Positions 42,727-50,378 of a DNA stretch of 64,000 nt are shown piece by piece. Positions within the stretch are counted from its first letter, which is position 1; each line of letters opens with the position of its first letter. A program made the translations under genes and the position numbers. The notes under the pieces were generated by a model, which was given only the letters and a program-made list of their open reading frames with translations, ran no database searches and had not been told where the DNA came from. The DNA comes from HKCCE3408 sp039183205 (GTDB taxonomy: Bacteria > Pseudomonadota > Alphaproteobacteria > Rhodobacterales > Rhodobacteraceae): contig JBCDBR010000002.1 of assembly GCA_039183205.1 (NCBI GenBank), positions 62,001 to 126,000 of the forward strand, read 5' to 3'.

Positions 42727-43176
42727 TTACGGGCGGAACCCAGCTTCCCGTGTCCAGCCGTTTCGGTGAAGGCAGCGCCCAGTATAAAGGTTGCGCACGC
42801 CGCGATCGGTGTTGATGCGTACAAGGCATTCCGCGGGCAAAAGATTGGGACGCGGCACATGGTTCTGCATGCAGCGCATCAGATAGCCGCGCACGGCGCC
42901 GAAATCTCGGAAACAGCGCGCCGGTGCGATCCGCGCACGAGCTGGCGGTGCAATTGTCCCGCTGTGCCGGGTGACAGGTTCTGATCGATCGTTGCGGTCG
43001 TTGCGCTCGTCGATCGCACGTCCAATGACATATAGCGCGGCAAGTCCTGCCAGGATACCAGCGACATTCTCTGCATCGACGGCATGTGCGGGCGCGGCCG
43101 GCACCGTGACGGCCCCGAACGCCAAACTCAATGAAAGAGCCATCGCGGAGAGCGGTTTTTTCCAAGATATCGACAT
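42727..43176 (-). CDS. Hypothetical exported protein with four cysteines
   Basis: A 149-residue protein not recognised. The first ~30 residues form a signal peptide (LSLSLAFGAVTVPAAPAHA). A hydrophobic stretch follows (AGILAGLAALYVIGRAI), then a charged ERNDRNDRSE segment. The mature C-terminal half has four cysteines (CFRDF, RCMQNH, ECLVRIN, RCLHRNGW), which could make two disulfides. GGAGG precedes the ATG. Monocistronic with a hairpin after it. Probably periplasmic or membrane-attached; function unknown. Confidence 0.75.
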   Translation of the reverse strand: MSISWKKPLSAMALSLSLAFGAVTVPAAPAHAVDAENVAGILAGLAALYVIGRAIDERNDRNDRSEPVTRHSGTIAPPARARIAPARCFRDFGAVRGYLMRCMQNHVPRPNLLPAECLVRINTDRGVRNLYTGRCLHRNGWTREAGFRP

Positions 43177-43342
43177 TTCAATCCTCCAGGTGACGGTCGC
43201 CGAAACACGATCGGCAAAAGTGATGGTGTCACGATGAGGCGGGCGCGGAGGTCTCTCAATAACGCCGGCTTGATATGCGATAACGCGGATCGGAGGTCAG
43301 CGGATATTGAATGACAGCGGCGTTCCAGCCATGCTCGTCGCC

Positions 43343-43636
43343 ATGAAACGCTTTTGTCATATCTGTTTGGCGGCTTGCCTTTTTGTAGCTTCGGCGGGCG
43401 CAGCTTCGGCGGCGTGCTTTGCCGACTATAAAGCCAAGATGGATAACCCTCTGCGCCTGCACTACGGCGTGATCGAGATTCCCGATGCGGCCTGCTCGGT
43501 TGCGGCCGCCTTTGACGTCATCGCGCCGCGCGTCGCCGGTGGTGGCTGGGAATTGCTGGAAGTAATGACGGTATTCGACGAAAGCGGTCTTGATGCCAGG
43601 AGATCGGATGCCGGACAATTCTATCTCGCCTTCTGA
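43343..43636 (+). CDS. Small exported two-cysteine protein
   Basis: A 97-residue protein. The N-terminal signal peptide ends near SAGAASA; the mature chain begins ACFADYKAKMDNPLRLHYG and has two cysteines, a GGWELLEVMTVFDESGL segment and a C-terminal QFYLAF. It resembles a short conserved hypothetical family of Rhodobacterales that I know only by pattern. No clear ribosome site; ATG 43331 and a TTG at 43307 are alternatives. Its last 29 bases overlap the following membrane-regulator gene, so translation is likely coupled. Confidence 0.7.
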   Translation: MKRFCHICLAACLFVASAGAASAACFADYKAKMDNPLRLHYGVIEIPDAACSVAAAFDVIAPRVAGGGWELLEVMTVFDESGLDARRSDAGQFYLAF

Positions 43637-44312
43637 AAGCCTTCTGACGGGCACGCGTGTCGTGCAGTTGGGGGTGCTGGCGATTGTGGTCATCTTGGGT
43701 TCAGCCGCGCTTTTGTTGTTTTTGAACCTGCCAGATGCAAATGCGTTTAATGAGCGCGTGGAACGCATCTTTGTCGAAAACGATGCCCTGACATCCAGCG
43801 AGGCAATCGGTCTATTGGAGGTCTTGGCGCAATCGGGCACTGCGTTTTCCGATGTATTGGCAAGCTATAGGGCCATCATTTTTGTGCTGCTGGTGTTTGC
43901 GACCGCGCTCCTGATCGCCTGCTTGGTCTTTGTGGTCACCTTGGTGGCGCAAAACCGCCGGATGGGTGAGATCGAAAAGAAGGGCCTGCAAGTCTCGTCT
44001 TTGATCCTGAGCCGCGAGGAACGTGTGGTTCTGCTGAACAACATGGAGTTTAAGCTGACTGATGCGGCCATGGAAACGCTGTCGGTATTGGCCGAGGCGC
44101 GGATGGATGACGAAATGCTAACGGGTGCGGAGCTTGAGGCGATGGTGTCAGGCAGGGTCGCTGCCGACTGCGAAGAGGCGGCGGGGGCCACGCGCATCAA
44201 GCGCCTGCGCGATGCACTTGGCAATCAGATGGTCACGGAGCTTTTGATCAAAAACGTGGCGCGGCATGGCTATATGCTGGCCATCGACAAAGACGTCATT
44301 CGGATGGTCTAG
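43608..44312 (+). CDS. Membrane protein with C-terminal winged-helix-like (OmpR-type) domain
   Basis: A 234-residue protein with two transmembrane helices, about residues 19-42 and 89-116, separated by ~45 residues that should face the periplasm. From about residue 130 the cytoplasmic part reads like an OmpR-type winged helix: LSREERVVLLNNMEFKLTDAAMETL, then TRIKRLRDALGNQMV and the closing RHGYMLAIDKDVI, equivalent to the recognition helix and final beta-hairpin (GYRL). This would be a membrane-tethered transcription factor with the DNA-binding end at the C terminus, the reverse of ToxR/CadC. AGGAG precedes ATG 43608. The domain assignment is mine by pattern and needs profile confirmation. 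Confidence 0.7.
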   Translation: MPDNSISPSESLLTGTRVVQLGVLAIVVILGSAALLLFLNLPDANAFNERVERIFVENDALTSSEAIGLLEVLAQSGTAFSDVLASYRAIIFVLLVFATALLIACLVFVVTLVAQNRRMGEIEKKGLQVSSLILSREERVVLLNNMEFKLTDAAMETLSVLAEARMDDEMLTGAELEAMVSGRVAADCEEAAGATRIKRLRDALGNQMVTELLIKNVARHGYMLAIDKDVIRMV

Positions 44313-44342
44313 CCCGCCGCGGGCCGGCCAGTCCAAGGCCGC

Positions 44343-44618
44343 TTAGCAGTAAGGCTCCCCTCGACCATAGCCGCCCGCATCGACCACTGCGCCGTTATCT
44401 GCATCCGTGGAGCCTGTATATTCGCCCCCCGAACCGCGCGGGCAACTGGACTGATCGGCCCACGCACCACTGTCCGCGTCGGCGCCTTGAGCGGCGCCGG
44501 GTGTGCCTGCAACCACTGCTGCGCCGCCAGCTGCCATAAGGCCCAATAGGTGCCGCCGGGCCGGTTTGCGTACAGTTGATATGTCGGTGTCGACCAACTT
44601 TTTGGGTTTTTCGGTCAT
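44343..44618 (-). CDS. Small exported protein with two DxDxGxxxD motifs
   Basis: A 91-residue protein. The N terminus has a twin-arginine (PARRHLLGLMAAGGAAVVAG) and a cut site near GAAQG, suggesting Tat export. The ~45-residue mature part contains DADSGAWAD and DADNGAVVD, two copies of a Ca-loop-like DxDxGxxxD pattern, plus CPRGSGG and YGRGEPYC with a C-terminal cysteine. Calcium binding is inference. It is convergent with the membrane-regulator gene and 30 bases from it. Real frame length is short, but the export signal and repeats support it. Confidence 0.65.
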   Translation of the reverse strand: MTEKPKKLVDTDISTVRKPARRHLLGLMAAGGAAVVAGTPGAAQGADADSGAWADQSSCPRGSGGEYTGSTDADNGAVVDAGGYGRGEPYC

Positions 44619-44765
44619 CGCGCCGTCTCGATCGGACTTCTAAAGCTCTGTGTACTCCGCTTGCCTGCAAGCACGTCTATTCTAAGCATCGGTGGGCCAG
44701 TTGCCAATGAACCGGTGCTCTGATTTCTTCGCCTGACCGAAAACTGAGGGTTGAGCGGTATCCGC

Positions 44766-46001
44766 ATGGCGCCGATTTTACGCAATTTGGATTGGGTGCT
44801 ATCGCCAATCCCCCAAACGACGTTTTTTGCAGAGTTCTTTGAGCAAAAGCACTTGGTCATCAAACGCGGCATGGCCGGATATTACAGGGGCCTTTTGAGC
44901 TCAGATGACGTTGATCGGGCGGTGAGCAGCATGGGGCTCTTCGCCCCCGAAGTGACTGTGACGAACGGAGCACACGGCGCAACCAACCAGCAGAGCGACG
45001 CCGATAGCGATGCCACATCCCCCGCGCAGATTAGGACGGCGGATTACACATTCGAAAATGGCTATGTCGATCCGGTTAGAGTGGCGCAGCTGTTTGCCGA
45101 TGGCGGCACGGTCATCCTTTCAGGCCTTCAAAACCGCCTTGCCCCACTTGGACAATACACGCGATCTTTGGAAGCCGACCTGTCAACGCGCGTTCAGGCG
45201 AATGTCTACCTCACGCCCGGCGGCAACCAGGGCTTCCGCCCGCATTACGACAGCCATGATGTCTTCGTTTTGCAGATCGAAGGTGCGAAAACCTGGCGCA
45301 TTTACGACGCACCCTTGCCGTTGCCGCTAAGCAGCCAGTCGTTTGTTGCCGGCGCAGTTCAACCCGGCGAGCTGTCCGAAGAATTCACATTGGAACCGGG
45401 GGATATGGCCTATATCCCGCGCGGTCTTGTTCACGATGCCGTTGCCGACGCTGGAACTTCGCTGCATGTCACGACAGGATTGATGTTCCGCACCTGGGCG
45501 GACGCAGTCGCGGAAGCGGCTCGGGTCATGGCCGGAAACTACCCCGAATTTCGCCATGCCTTGCCGCCGGGCTATGCCAAGGACGGCTTTCCGCTGGCGG
45601 CGCACGAGCCCTACTTTCGGCAATTGCTGGGCTTCCTTGCTGAACAGGCACCATATCTTGGCATCATGGAGCGTTTCCGTTCGGATTTTATCGATGCGCG
45701 CGTGCCACGGACCGAAGACCAACTCCGCCAAGCAATGGCCGCCAACGCACTGCGCGAGGACAGCCTGGTCGGATGCCATCAGGGCCTGATCTTCCGCCTG
45801 AATGGTTCCGATGGGAAAGACCTGGTTTTGTCGTTTCAGGGTGCCGAAATCACCTTTCCCATCGATCTGGAGGAAGCAGTGCGGTTTGCGCTTACCCAAT
45901 CCCACTTCGTGATCCGCGATCTACCGGGCGCGCTTGATGCACCGTCGAAGGTGGTCTTGGTTCGCCGGCTTATTCGTGAAGGCCTGCTGCGCGTTCTTTA
46001 A
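44766..46001 (+). CDS. JmjC/cupin-domain protein (ribosomal oxygenase-like)
   Basis: A 411-residue protein of the cupin_4/JmjC superfamily. The iron-binding facial triad is HYDSHD with the HxD pair, and the distal histidine in PRGLVHDAV; VYLTPGGNQGFRPHYD is the 2-oxoglutarate site region. Relatives such as E. coli YcfD (RoxA) hydroxylate an arginine of ribosomal protein L16; others modify different substrates. It starts FFAEFFEQKHLVIKRG, as in RoxA. ATG 44766 follows GAGCGG. Substrate not determinable here. Confidence 0.85.
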   Translation: MAPILRNLDWVLSPIPQTTFFAEFFEQKHLVIKRGMAGYYRGLLSSDDVDRAVSSMGLFAPEVTVTNGAHGATNQQSDADSDATSPAQIRTADYTFENGYVDPVRVAQLFADGGTVILSGLQNRLAPLGQYTRSLEADLSTRVQANVYLTPGGNQGFRPHYDSHDVFVLQIEGAKTWRIYDAPLPLPLSSQSFVAGAVQPGELSEEFTLEPGDMAYIPRGLVHDAVADAGTSLHVTTGLMFRTWADAVAEAARVMAGNYPEFRHALPPGYAKDGFPLAAHEPYFRQLLGFLAEQAPYLGIMERFRSDFIDARVPRTEDQLRQAMAANALREDSLVGCHQGLIFRLNGSDGKDLVLSFQGAEITFPIDLEEAVRFALTQSHFVIRDLPGALDAPSKVVLVRRLIREGLLRVL

Positions 46002-47224
46002 TGGCGCGTTTCGTCATTGCGTGGGCTCAGGCCATACCGCACCGCCAATTGCCAGACATGATCCGGCACCATGTTTTTGATCCGCGCCGGGTGCGTACGG
46101 CGCAAATGCAAAATGGTCTCAATCGCCTTCATCTCGACCCGGGCGCGCGCGAATTCCAAACCACGCGGACCAAACCGCCGCTGCATCCAACCAACCAGGC
46201 CGCGTAAAGCCCTTGGCATGCGGCGCAACGGAAGCCCGCCCGCGGCGCGTTCCGCATTTGCCATGAAGCCCGCGACAGCCGCCTTACGATCACCGTATGT
46301 TCCTACGGGTTGAAGCTCAATCCGGTCGCCGAGTTGGTCGACAATCTCGGCCCCACGGGCATTACGGACGATCAGCCATTGGTCCCCTTCTCCGGCCATA
46401 TATCCGACCGTCACATCGGCCAAGCGGTTGGTGTAATCCACGCAGGTCCGGCACGTCATCGGCCAAAAGTCATCGGGCAAATCGGCAAGAGGCAGCTTTA
46501 GAAACGGGACCAATCGGGGCCGCCGCCCGTCGTCAAATCGCAATTCGACCCGGTAATCTGCGCGAAACTCCAAATAGCTGATCGTCTCCGGACGCACGTC
46601 CAAACGGTTGAGAAAACCGTGGAACGCCTCGGTTGTCGTGTTGTCCGAGCACGGCGTGCCGATCACATACAACCGGTCAAGGCCCAGGTCCGCCTCAATC
46701 GCGCGCAAGGCATAAACCTGGCACGGGATGCCGATCACGGCAATGCGCCGGTGCCCCGCCAGTCGCGCCGGCGTCAAGGCTGCCAAAATCGGTGCATAGC
46801 CCATGCGCATGCCACGGCAGCGCGCCATTTCGTCGGGATCGGTCACAATCACAGGGATCGGGCGCCACCGATCCGCTGGATCGGCCGCGACGGCCAGGAC
46901 CGCATCGACGATCCCGCGGCGCAACATGGTCGCTGCAAGTTCTGTTGTGATGCCGGTCCATTGCGCGCCTTCGGCGGCCGGAACAAGACGGGCGCGATGC
47001 ATTTTATGGCTGACGCCAAAGAACGTTTCGTCCGCGGCGCTGGCGGCACGCCCATGCACGCGCCGTTCCGCAGATGGGTAATCTGGCTTGATAAACTGGC
47101 AGGCGCGGCCGCAGGCACGGCCGTCGCCGATCCGACTGACACCACAATCGGTACACAGGCCCGATCGAGCCGCCCCGGCAAGGTGCGGCGCGGTCAGGCC
47201 AGGCGCTGCGCTGTCTTTTGGCAT
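45998..47224 (-). CDS. FrhB/BciB-like flavin iron-sulfur protein
   Basis: A 408-residue protein of the coenzyme F420 hydrogenase beta-subunit superfamily. N-terminal cysteines (CTDCGVS, then ACGRACQF) look like a ferredoxin-type cluster; VIGIPCQVYALRAIEADLGLD and TPCSDNTT form the FrhB core, and MTCRTCVDYTNRLADVTVGYM is the second cysteine block. Closest known relatives include BciB, a ferredoxin-dependent vinyl reductase of chlorophyll synthesis, and 7-hydroxymethyl chlorophyll a reductase. No photosynthesis gene is present here, so the substrate is open. 71 bases downstream of pcaG on the same strand. Confidence 0.8.
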   Translation of the reverse strand: MPKDSAAPGLTAPHLAGAARSGLCTDCGVSRIGDGRACGRACQFIKPDYPSAERRVHGRAASAADETFFGVSHKMHRARLVPAAEGAQWTGITTELAATMLRRGIVDAVLAVAADPADRWRPIPVIVTDPDEMARCRGMRMGYAPILAALTPARLAGHRRIAVIGIPCQVYALRAIEADLGLDRLYVIGTPCSDNTTTEAFHGFLNRLDVRPETISYLEFRADYRVELRFDDGRRPRLVPFLKLPLADLPDDFWPMTCRTCVDYTNRLADVTVGYMAGEGDQWLIVRNARGAEIVDQLGDRIELQPVGTYGDRKAAVAGFMANAERAAGGLPLRRMPRALRGLVGWMQRRFGPRGLEFARARVEMKAIETILHLRRTHPARIKNMVPDHVWQLAVRYGLSPRNDETRH

Positions 47225-47294
47225 GCCGCAACTGTCGTTGCTGGCGGCCGAACTGTCAATCCAGCCTTACACATACCGCTGCGCACGCCACGCC

Positions 47295-47915
47295 TCAGAT
47301 ATCGAAGAACACAGTTTCGTCGGCGCCCTGCAGTTTAATGTCGAAGCGGTAGACCGGGATATCGCCCGATACACTAAGCGGTGCGATCAGTGTTTTGCGC
47401 CGATTCTGCCACTCGACCAGATTTAAAACTGGGTCATCGGCATTTGCCTCCGGCTCGTCAGCAAAATACATGCGTGTGTTAAGACCGATATTGATCCCAC
47501 GTGCCACCAACCAAAGATTGAGATGCGGCGCTTGCAACCTGCCGTTTCGTCCTTTGGCCCGTCCTGGTTTGATCGTGTCGAACCCCCATTCACCGGTTTC
47601 GAAATTGGTGATCACGCGCCCCCACCCCCGAAACCCCGGCTCCACCGCGCCGCCGCCCTCGGGATGGGCATAACGGCCTTCGGCATTTGCTTGCCAAACC
47701 TCGAGCAAAACATCTTTGATCGGCGCATCCATGCCATCGATCACCAGACCCTCAACCCTGATCCGTTGTCCCAGAGGATCCGGGCCAGCGATGTCGTGGC
47801 CAAGCTCCTGGTCGTAGATGTCAAAACCCGCCGCACCGGGCGCGAGCCCGATATGAACATACGGACCGGCCGTCTGTGACGCACTTTCTTTGAGGTAATT
47901 CAATTGCTGGGGCAT
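47295..47915 (-). CDS. pcaG: Protocatechuate 3,4-dioxygenase alpha subunit
   Basis: A 206-residue alpha chain of the intradiol dioxygenase. The start LNYLKESASQTAGPYVHIGLAP is the family signature, and the beta-sandwich has the usual VLLEVWQANAEGRYAHPEGG and LNLWLVARGIN. The iron ligands lie in PcaH; this chain lacks the second tyrosine and histidines. With PcaH it opens protocatechuate between the hydroxyl groups, feeding the beta-ketoadipate pathway. The start is three bases after the pcaH stop; the other pca genes are not in the window. Confidence 0.95.
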   Translation of the reverse strand: MPQQLNYLKESASQTAGPYVHIGLAPGAAGFDIYDQELGHDIAGPDPLGQRIRVEGLVIDGMDAPIKDVLLEVWQANAEGRYAHPEGGGAVEPGFRGWGRVITNFETGEWGFDTIKPGRAKGRNGRLQAPHLNLWLVARGINIGLNTRMYFADEPEANADDPVLNLVEWQNRRKTLIAPLSVSGDIPVYRFDIKLQGADETVFFDI

Positions 47916-47918
47916 TGC

Positions 47919-48647
47919 TCAATTCCCCTCAAGCCGGTTTTCGAACAAGGTCGCGCGCCGCCCCCGCAAAACGACGTCGAATTTGTAGGCAATCGTGTCG
48001 AGCGGAATGGTCGCATTCAGATCAAGCTTTGCGGTCAATCCGTCGATGGCGGCTTGATCCGGTATGGTTTGTACGATGGGGCAAATCGGGATCAAAGGAT
48101 CGCCTTCGAAATAGCATTGCGTGATAAGCCGTTGTGCGAAAGCTGAACCAAAGACGGATACGTGAATATGGGCTGGTCGCCAATTGTTCACATGGTTGCG
48201 CCACGGATAGGCACCCGGCTTTACGGTCCGAAAGTAAAAATACCCGTCCTCATCGGTGAGCGTTCGACCGCAACCGCCAAAATTTGGATCGATCGGTGCC
48301 AGATACGTATCTTTTTTGTGCCGGTAGCGTCCTCCGGCATTGGCTTGCCAAATCTCGACCAGCGTTGCGGGCACGGGTTTTGCGTCTTCGTCCAGCACCC
48401 GGCCATGCAAGATGATCCGTTCGCCAATCGGGCTTTGGCCCGGCTCGGCATAGTTTGTCAGCAGGTCATTGTCACCGGCGTCGATATCGTCGTGCCCAAA
48501 AACCGGCCCAGTGATTTCTGAGACCGAGTTTTCGAGGCTGATCAACGCGTATCGCGGAGACCGCGCGACGGAGGTTTTGTAACCTGGGGTGAAGGCGGGT
48601 GGCTGCATCTCGCGGTCGCGTTGATAATATTCCCCTAGCACCGTCAT
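47919..48647 (-). CDS. pcaH: Protocatechuate 3,4-dioxygenase beta subunit
   Basis: A 242-residue iron-binding chain of the dioxygenase. Non-haem Fe(III) ligands are present: Tyr in GGRYRHKKD, Tyr in GAYPWRN and the two histidines of WRPAHIHVSVFG. IEIWQANAGG-type WQANAGGRY and DPNFGGCGR match the family. ATG 48647 is chosen for GGAGGAG upstream; a longer frame has poor N-terminal content. pcaHG are co-transcribed. No pcaQ regulator is adjacent. Confidence 0.96.
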   Translation of the reverse strand: MTVLGEYYQRDREMQPPAFTPGYKTSVARSPRYALISLENSVSEITGPVFGHDDIDAGDNDLLTNYAEPGQSPIGERIILHGRVLDEDAKPVPATLVEIWQANAGGRYRHKKDTYLAPIDPNFGGCGRTLTDEDGYFYFRTVKPGAYPWRNHVNNWRPAHIHVSVFGSAFAQRLITQCYFEGDPLIPICPIVQTIPDQAAIDGLTAKLDLNATIPLDTIAYKFDVVLRGRRATLFENRLEGN

Positions 48648-48732
48648 GGCGGTGGCTCCTCCCATCTTGGCGTGTCCCAATTGGCCGGCGATATGTGCAG
48701 TGCACACCGCAGAGGCGACCAGAGACTTTGGC

Positions 48733-50004
48733 TTAGCTGCCTTCTAATTCTCGTGCCGACAGCAAGTAGTAATTGCGTGTCGGAGCATTCACGGTTTCAT
48801 CCGCAAGTTTTCGCAACGCAACAACTTTTATCCGTCGCGCCGCGTCCGTTTCAACCGTCGCCGCAATCAATCGATCCGCCAGTTCCATGGCCCATTGCGC
48901 ATCACCGGAGCGCAGCGCGTCTTCAGCGGCCGATTTTAGGACATCGGCACCACCAACCAGCGCAATGAACCTTTTTGCTTCATCGGCTGGTGGCAATTGA
49001 CCTAGGCTGGTCGGGTTACCATCGAACCATCCCAAAGTGCCGGCAAAGTACGCGCGCGCAGCATAGCCGACGTCACCGTAGAACTCCGCAAGGTAAGGCG
49101 CGCGCGCAAGCGCTTCTGGCAGTCGTAACGCCGCGGCGATTGTGACCGGGTCTTGGCCGGCATTCATGCCCGCAACCGTTTGCGCCACCACATAGCGGAT
49201 GGCATCGCGATAATCCGATAGGCACTGGCGAATTGTACCCGCGCCGCGAACCGGCAGCGTGTGGCCGGGCGCCAAGACTTCGGCCGGATAGGCGAGCAAT
49301 TGGTCCATCGTGTCGGCCCAGCTGTCAAAATCCCGGTATGGCGTACCGCGGATCGCATAGAGATTTGGAAAAGCGTGGTAGAAATTGTCGCCGCAAAACA
49401 ATATTTTGGCGTCATCCATCCAAACAATCAGGTGATCCGGCGTCTCGCCAGGCGCCTTGGCCAATTCAAGGCTAAATCCTTCGCGCGAGAGCGTTGTCTT
49501 GTCGGAAAGGCGTAAGGTTGGTTCGAGATACCCCGCACCCATGCCTTGCATGGGCCTGTCACCGGGACCAATGCCCAAGCTGACACGTTCGTCAGGCGGT
49601 AAACCGATCCCGAATTGGCGCCTTGTGCGATCCATGAGCGCGGGTCCAGGCCAAGGACGGCGCTGGTCCGTGTCCACGAGGTCCGATGCGAACGTGTCCG
49701 ACGCAATCACTTCGACATCGCGGCCCTCAGCAAAGATGCGCGCGCCGGAAATGTGATCTCGGTGCGAATGGGTGTAAATGATTGTGCGGATTGGCAGGTC
49801 AGAAATCTTGCGGAATTCTGCCAAGATGTGTGTCGCCGCTTCGGTCGTCTCGGTCGTATCGATGACGACAACCCCGCTTGTGCCGACCAAAAAATGTACA
49901 TTTGACGCCGCGTAGCCGACGGCGGTGTAGACGTTCGGCGCCAGCATCATCAATTGTTTTTCGAATTGGGCGTTTTGATGTAGGAGCTTTGGCTGTGCCG
50001 GCAT
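48733..50004 (-). CDS. Metallo-beta-lactamase-fold hydrolase (alkyl sulfatase-like)
   Basis: A 423-residue hydrolase. The zinc-binding motif is THSHRDH with GDNFYHAFPN and APGHTLPVRG as further metal-site blocks. The downstream helical region (YRDAIRYVVAQTVAGMNAG, AEFYGDVGYAARAYFAGTLGWFDG) is the dimerisation domain of SdsA1-type alkyl sulfatases. The SCP2-like C-terminal domain of that family is missing, and no signal peptide is present. Function as a sulfatase is therefore uncertain. ATG 50004 follows AAGGA. Upstream of pcaHG on the same strand. Confidence 0.82.
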   Translation of the reverse strand: MPAQPKLLHQNAQFEKQLMMLAPNVYTAVGYAASNVHFLVGTSGVVVIDTTETTEAATHILAEFRKISDLPIRTIIYTHSHRDHISGARIFAEGRDVEVIASDTFASDLVDTDQRRPWPGPALMDRTRRQFGIGLPPDERVSLGIGPGDRPMQGMGAGYLEPTLRLSDKTTLSREGFSLELAKAPGETPDHLIVWMDDAKILFCGDNFYHAFPNLYAIRGTPYRDFDSWADTMDQLLAYPAEVLAPGHTLPVRGAGTIRQCLSDYRDAIRYVVAQTVAGMNAGQDPVTIAAALRLPEALARAPYLAEFYGDVGYAARAYFAGTLGWFDGNPTSLGQLPPADEAKRFIALVGGADVLKSAAEDALRSGDAQWAMELADRLIAATVETDAARRIKVVALRKLADETVNAPTRNYYLLSARELEGS

Positions 50005-50189
50005 TGCGTTCCTTGGTGTTACCTTTGCCCGCATTGGCGGCGCTCATGGCGAATTGATCCCTTATGATCTGATTGCCATACGGGTTCTGCGTCCACCAAA
50101 TTTTCAGCAGATTGCAATACGTTTTTTGCGTTTTGACGTTGCCGCAACGACCCAAGTGTGCGGTTATCCCGTCCCGAACGTCGGGCATC

Positions 50190-50266
50190 TGGCGACCCCG
50201 GCAGGATTCGAACCTGCAACCTATCCCTTAGGAGGGGATTGCTCTATCCAGTTGAGCCACGGGGCC
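50190..50266 (-). tRNA. tRNA-Arg (anticodon CCU)
   Basis: A complete cloverleaf on the minus strand. The acceptor GGCCCCG pairs with CGGGGUC (one G-U), the anticodon loop is CUCCUAA giving CCU, the T-loop is UUCGAAU and CCA is encoded. It reads the arginine codon AGG. Located between the hydrolase and the LacI gene. Confidence 0.95.
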
Positions 50267-50378
50267 ACGGCGCTTTTCTTTGCGCGTTTTGGTCCGTTGC
50301 GCAAGCGACCGGCGCCCTTGGACAATCACGCGGATCAAGCGTAAGGGTGTGTATAGGCGGGGTAAAAGGGGCGAGCTG

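Noticed and set aside
42626..43165. 180-codon minus-strand frame overlapping the exported protein gene at 42727-43176
   Set aside because: It lacks an export signal or motif and runs through the terminator-like hairpin; the 42727-43176 frame has GGAGG and a signal peptide.
50054..50344. Plus-strand frame of 96 codons over the tRNA-Arg(CCU)
   Set aside because: The peptide contains the typical PAGFEPATYPLGG string made by translating the antisense of a tRNA; the tRNA fold is complete.
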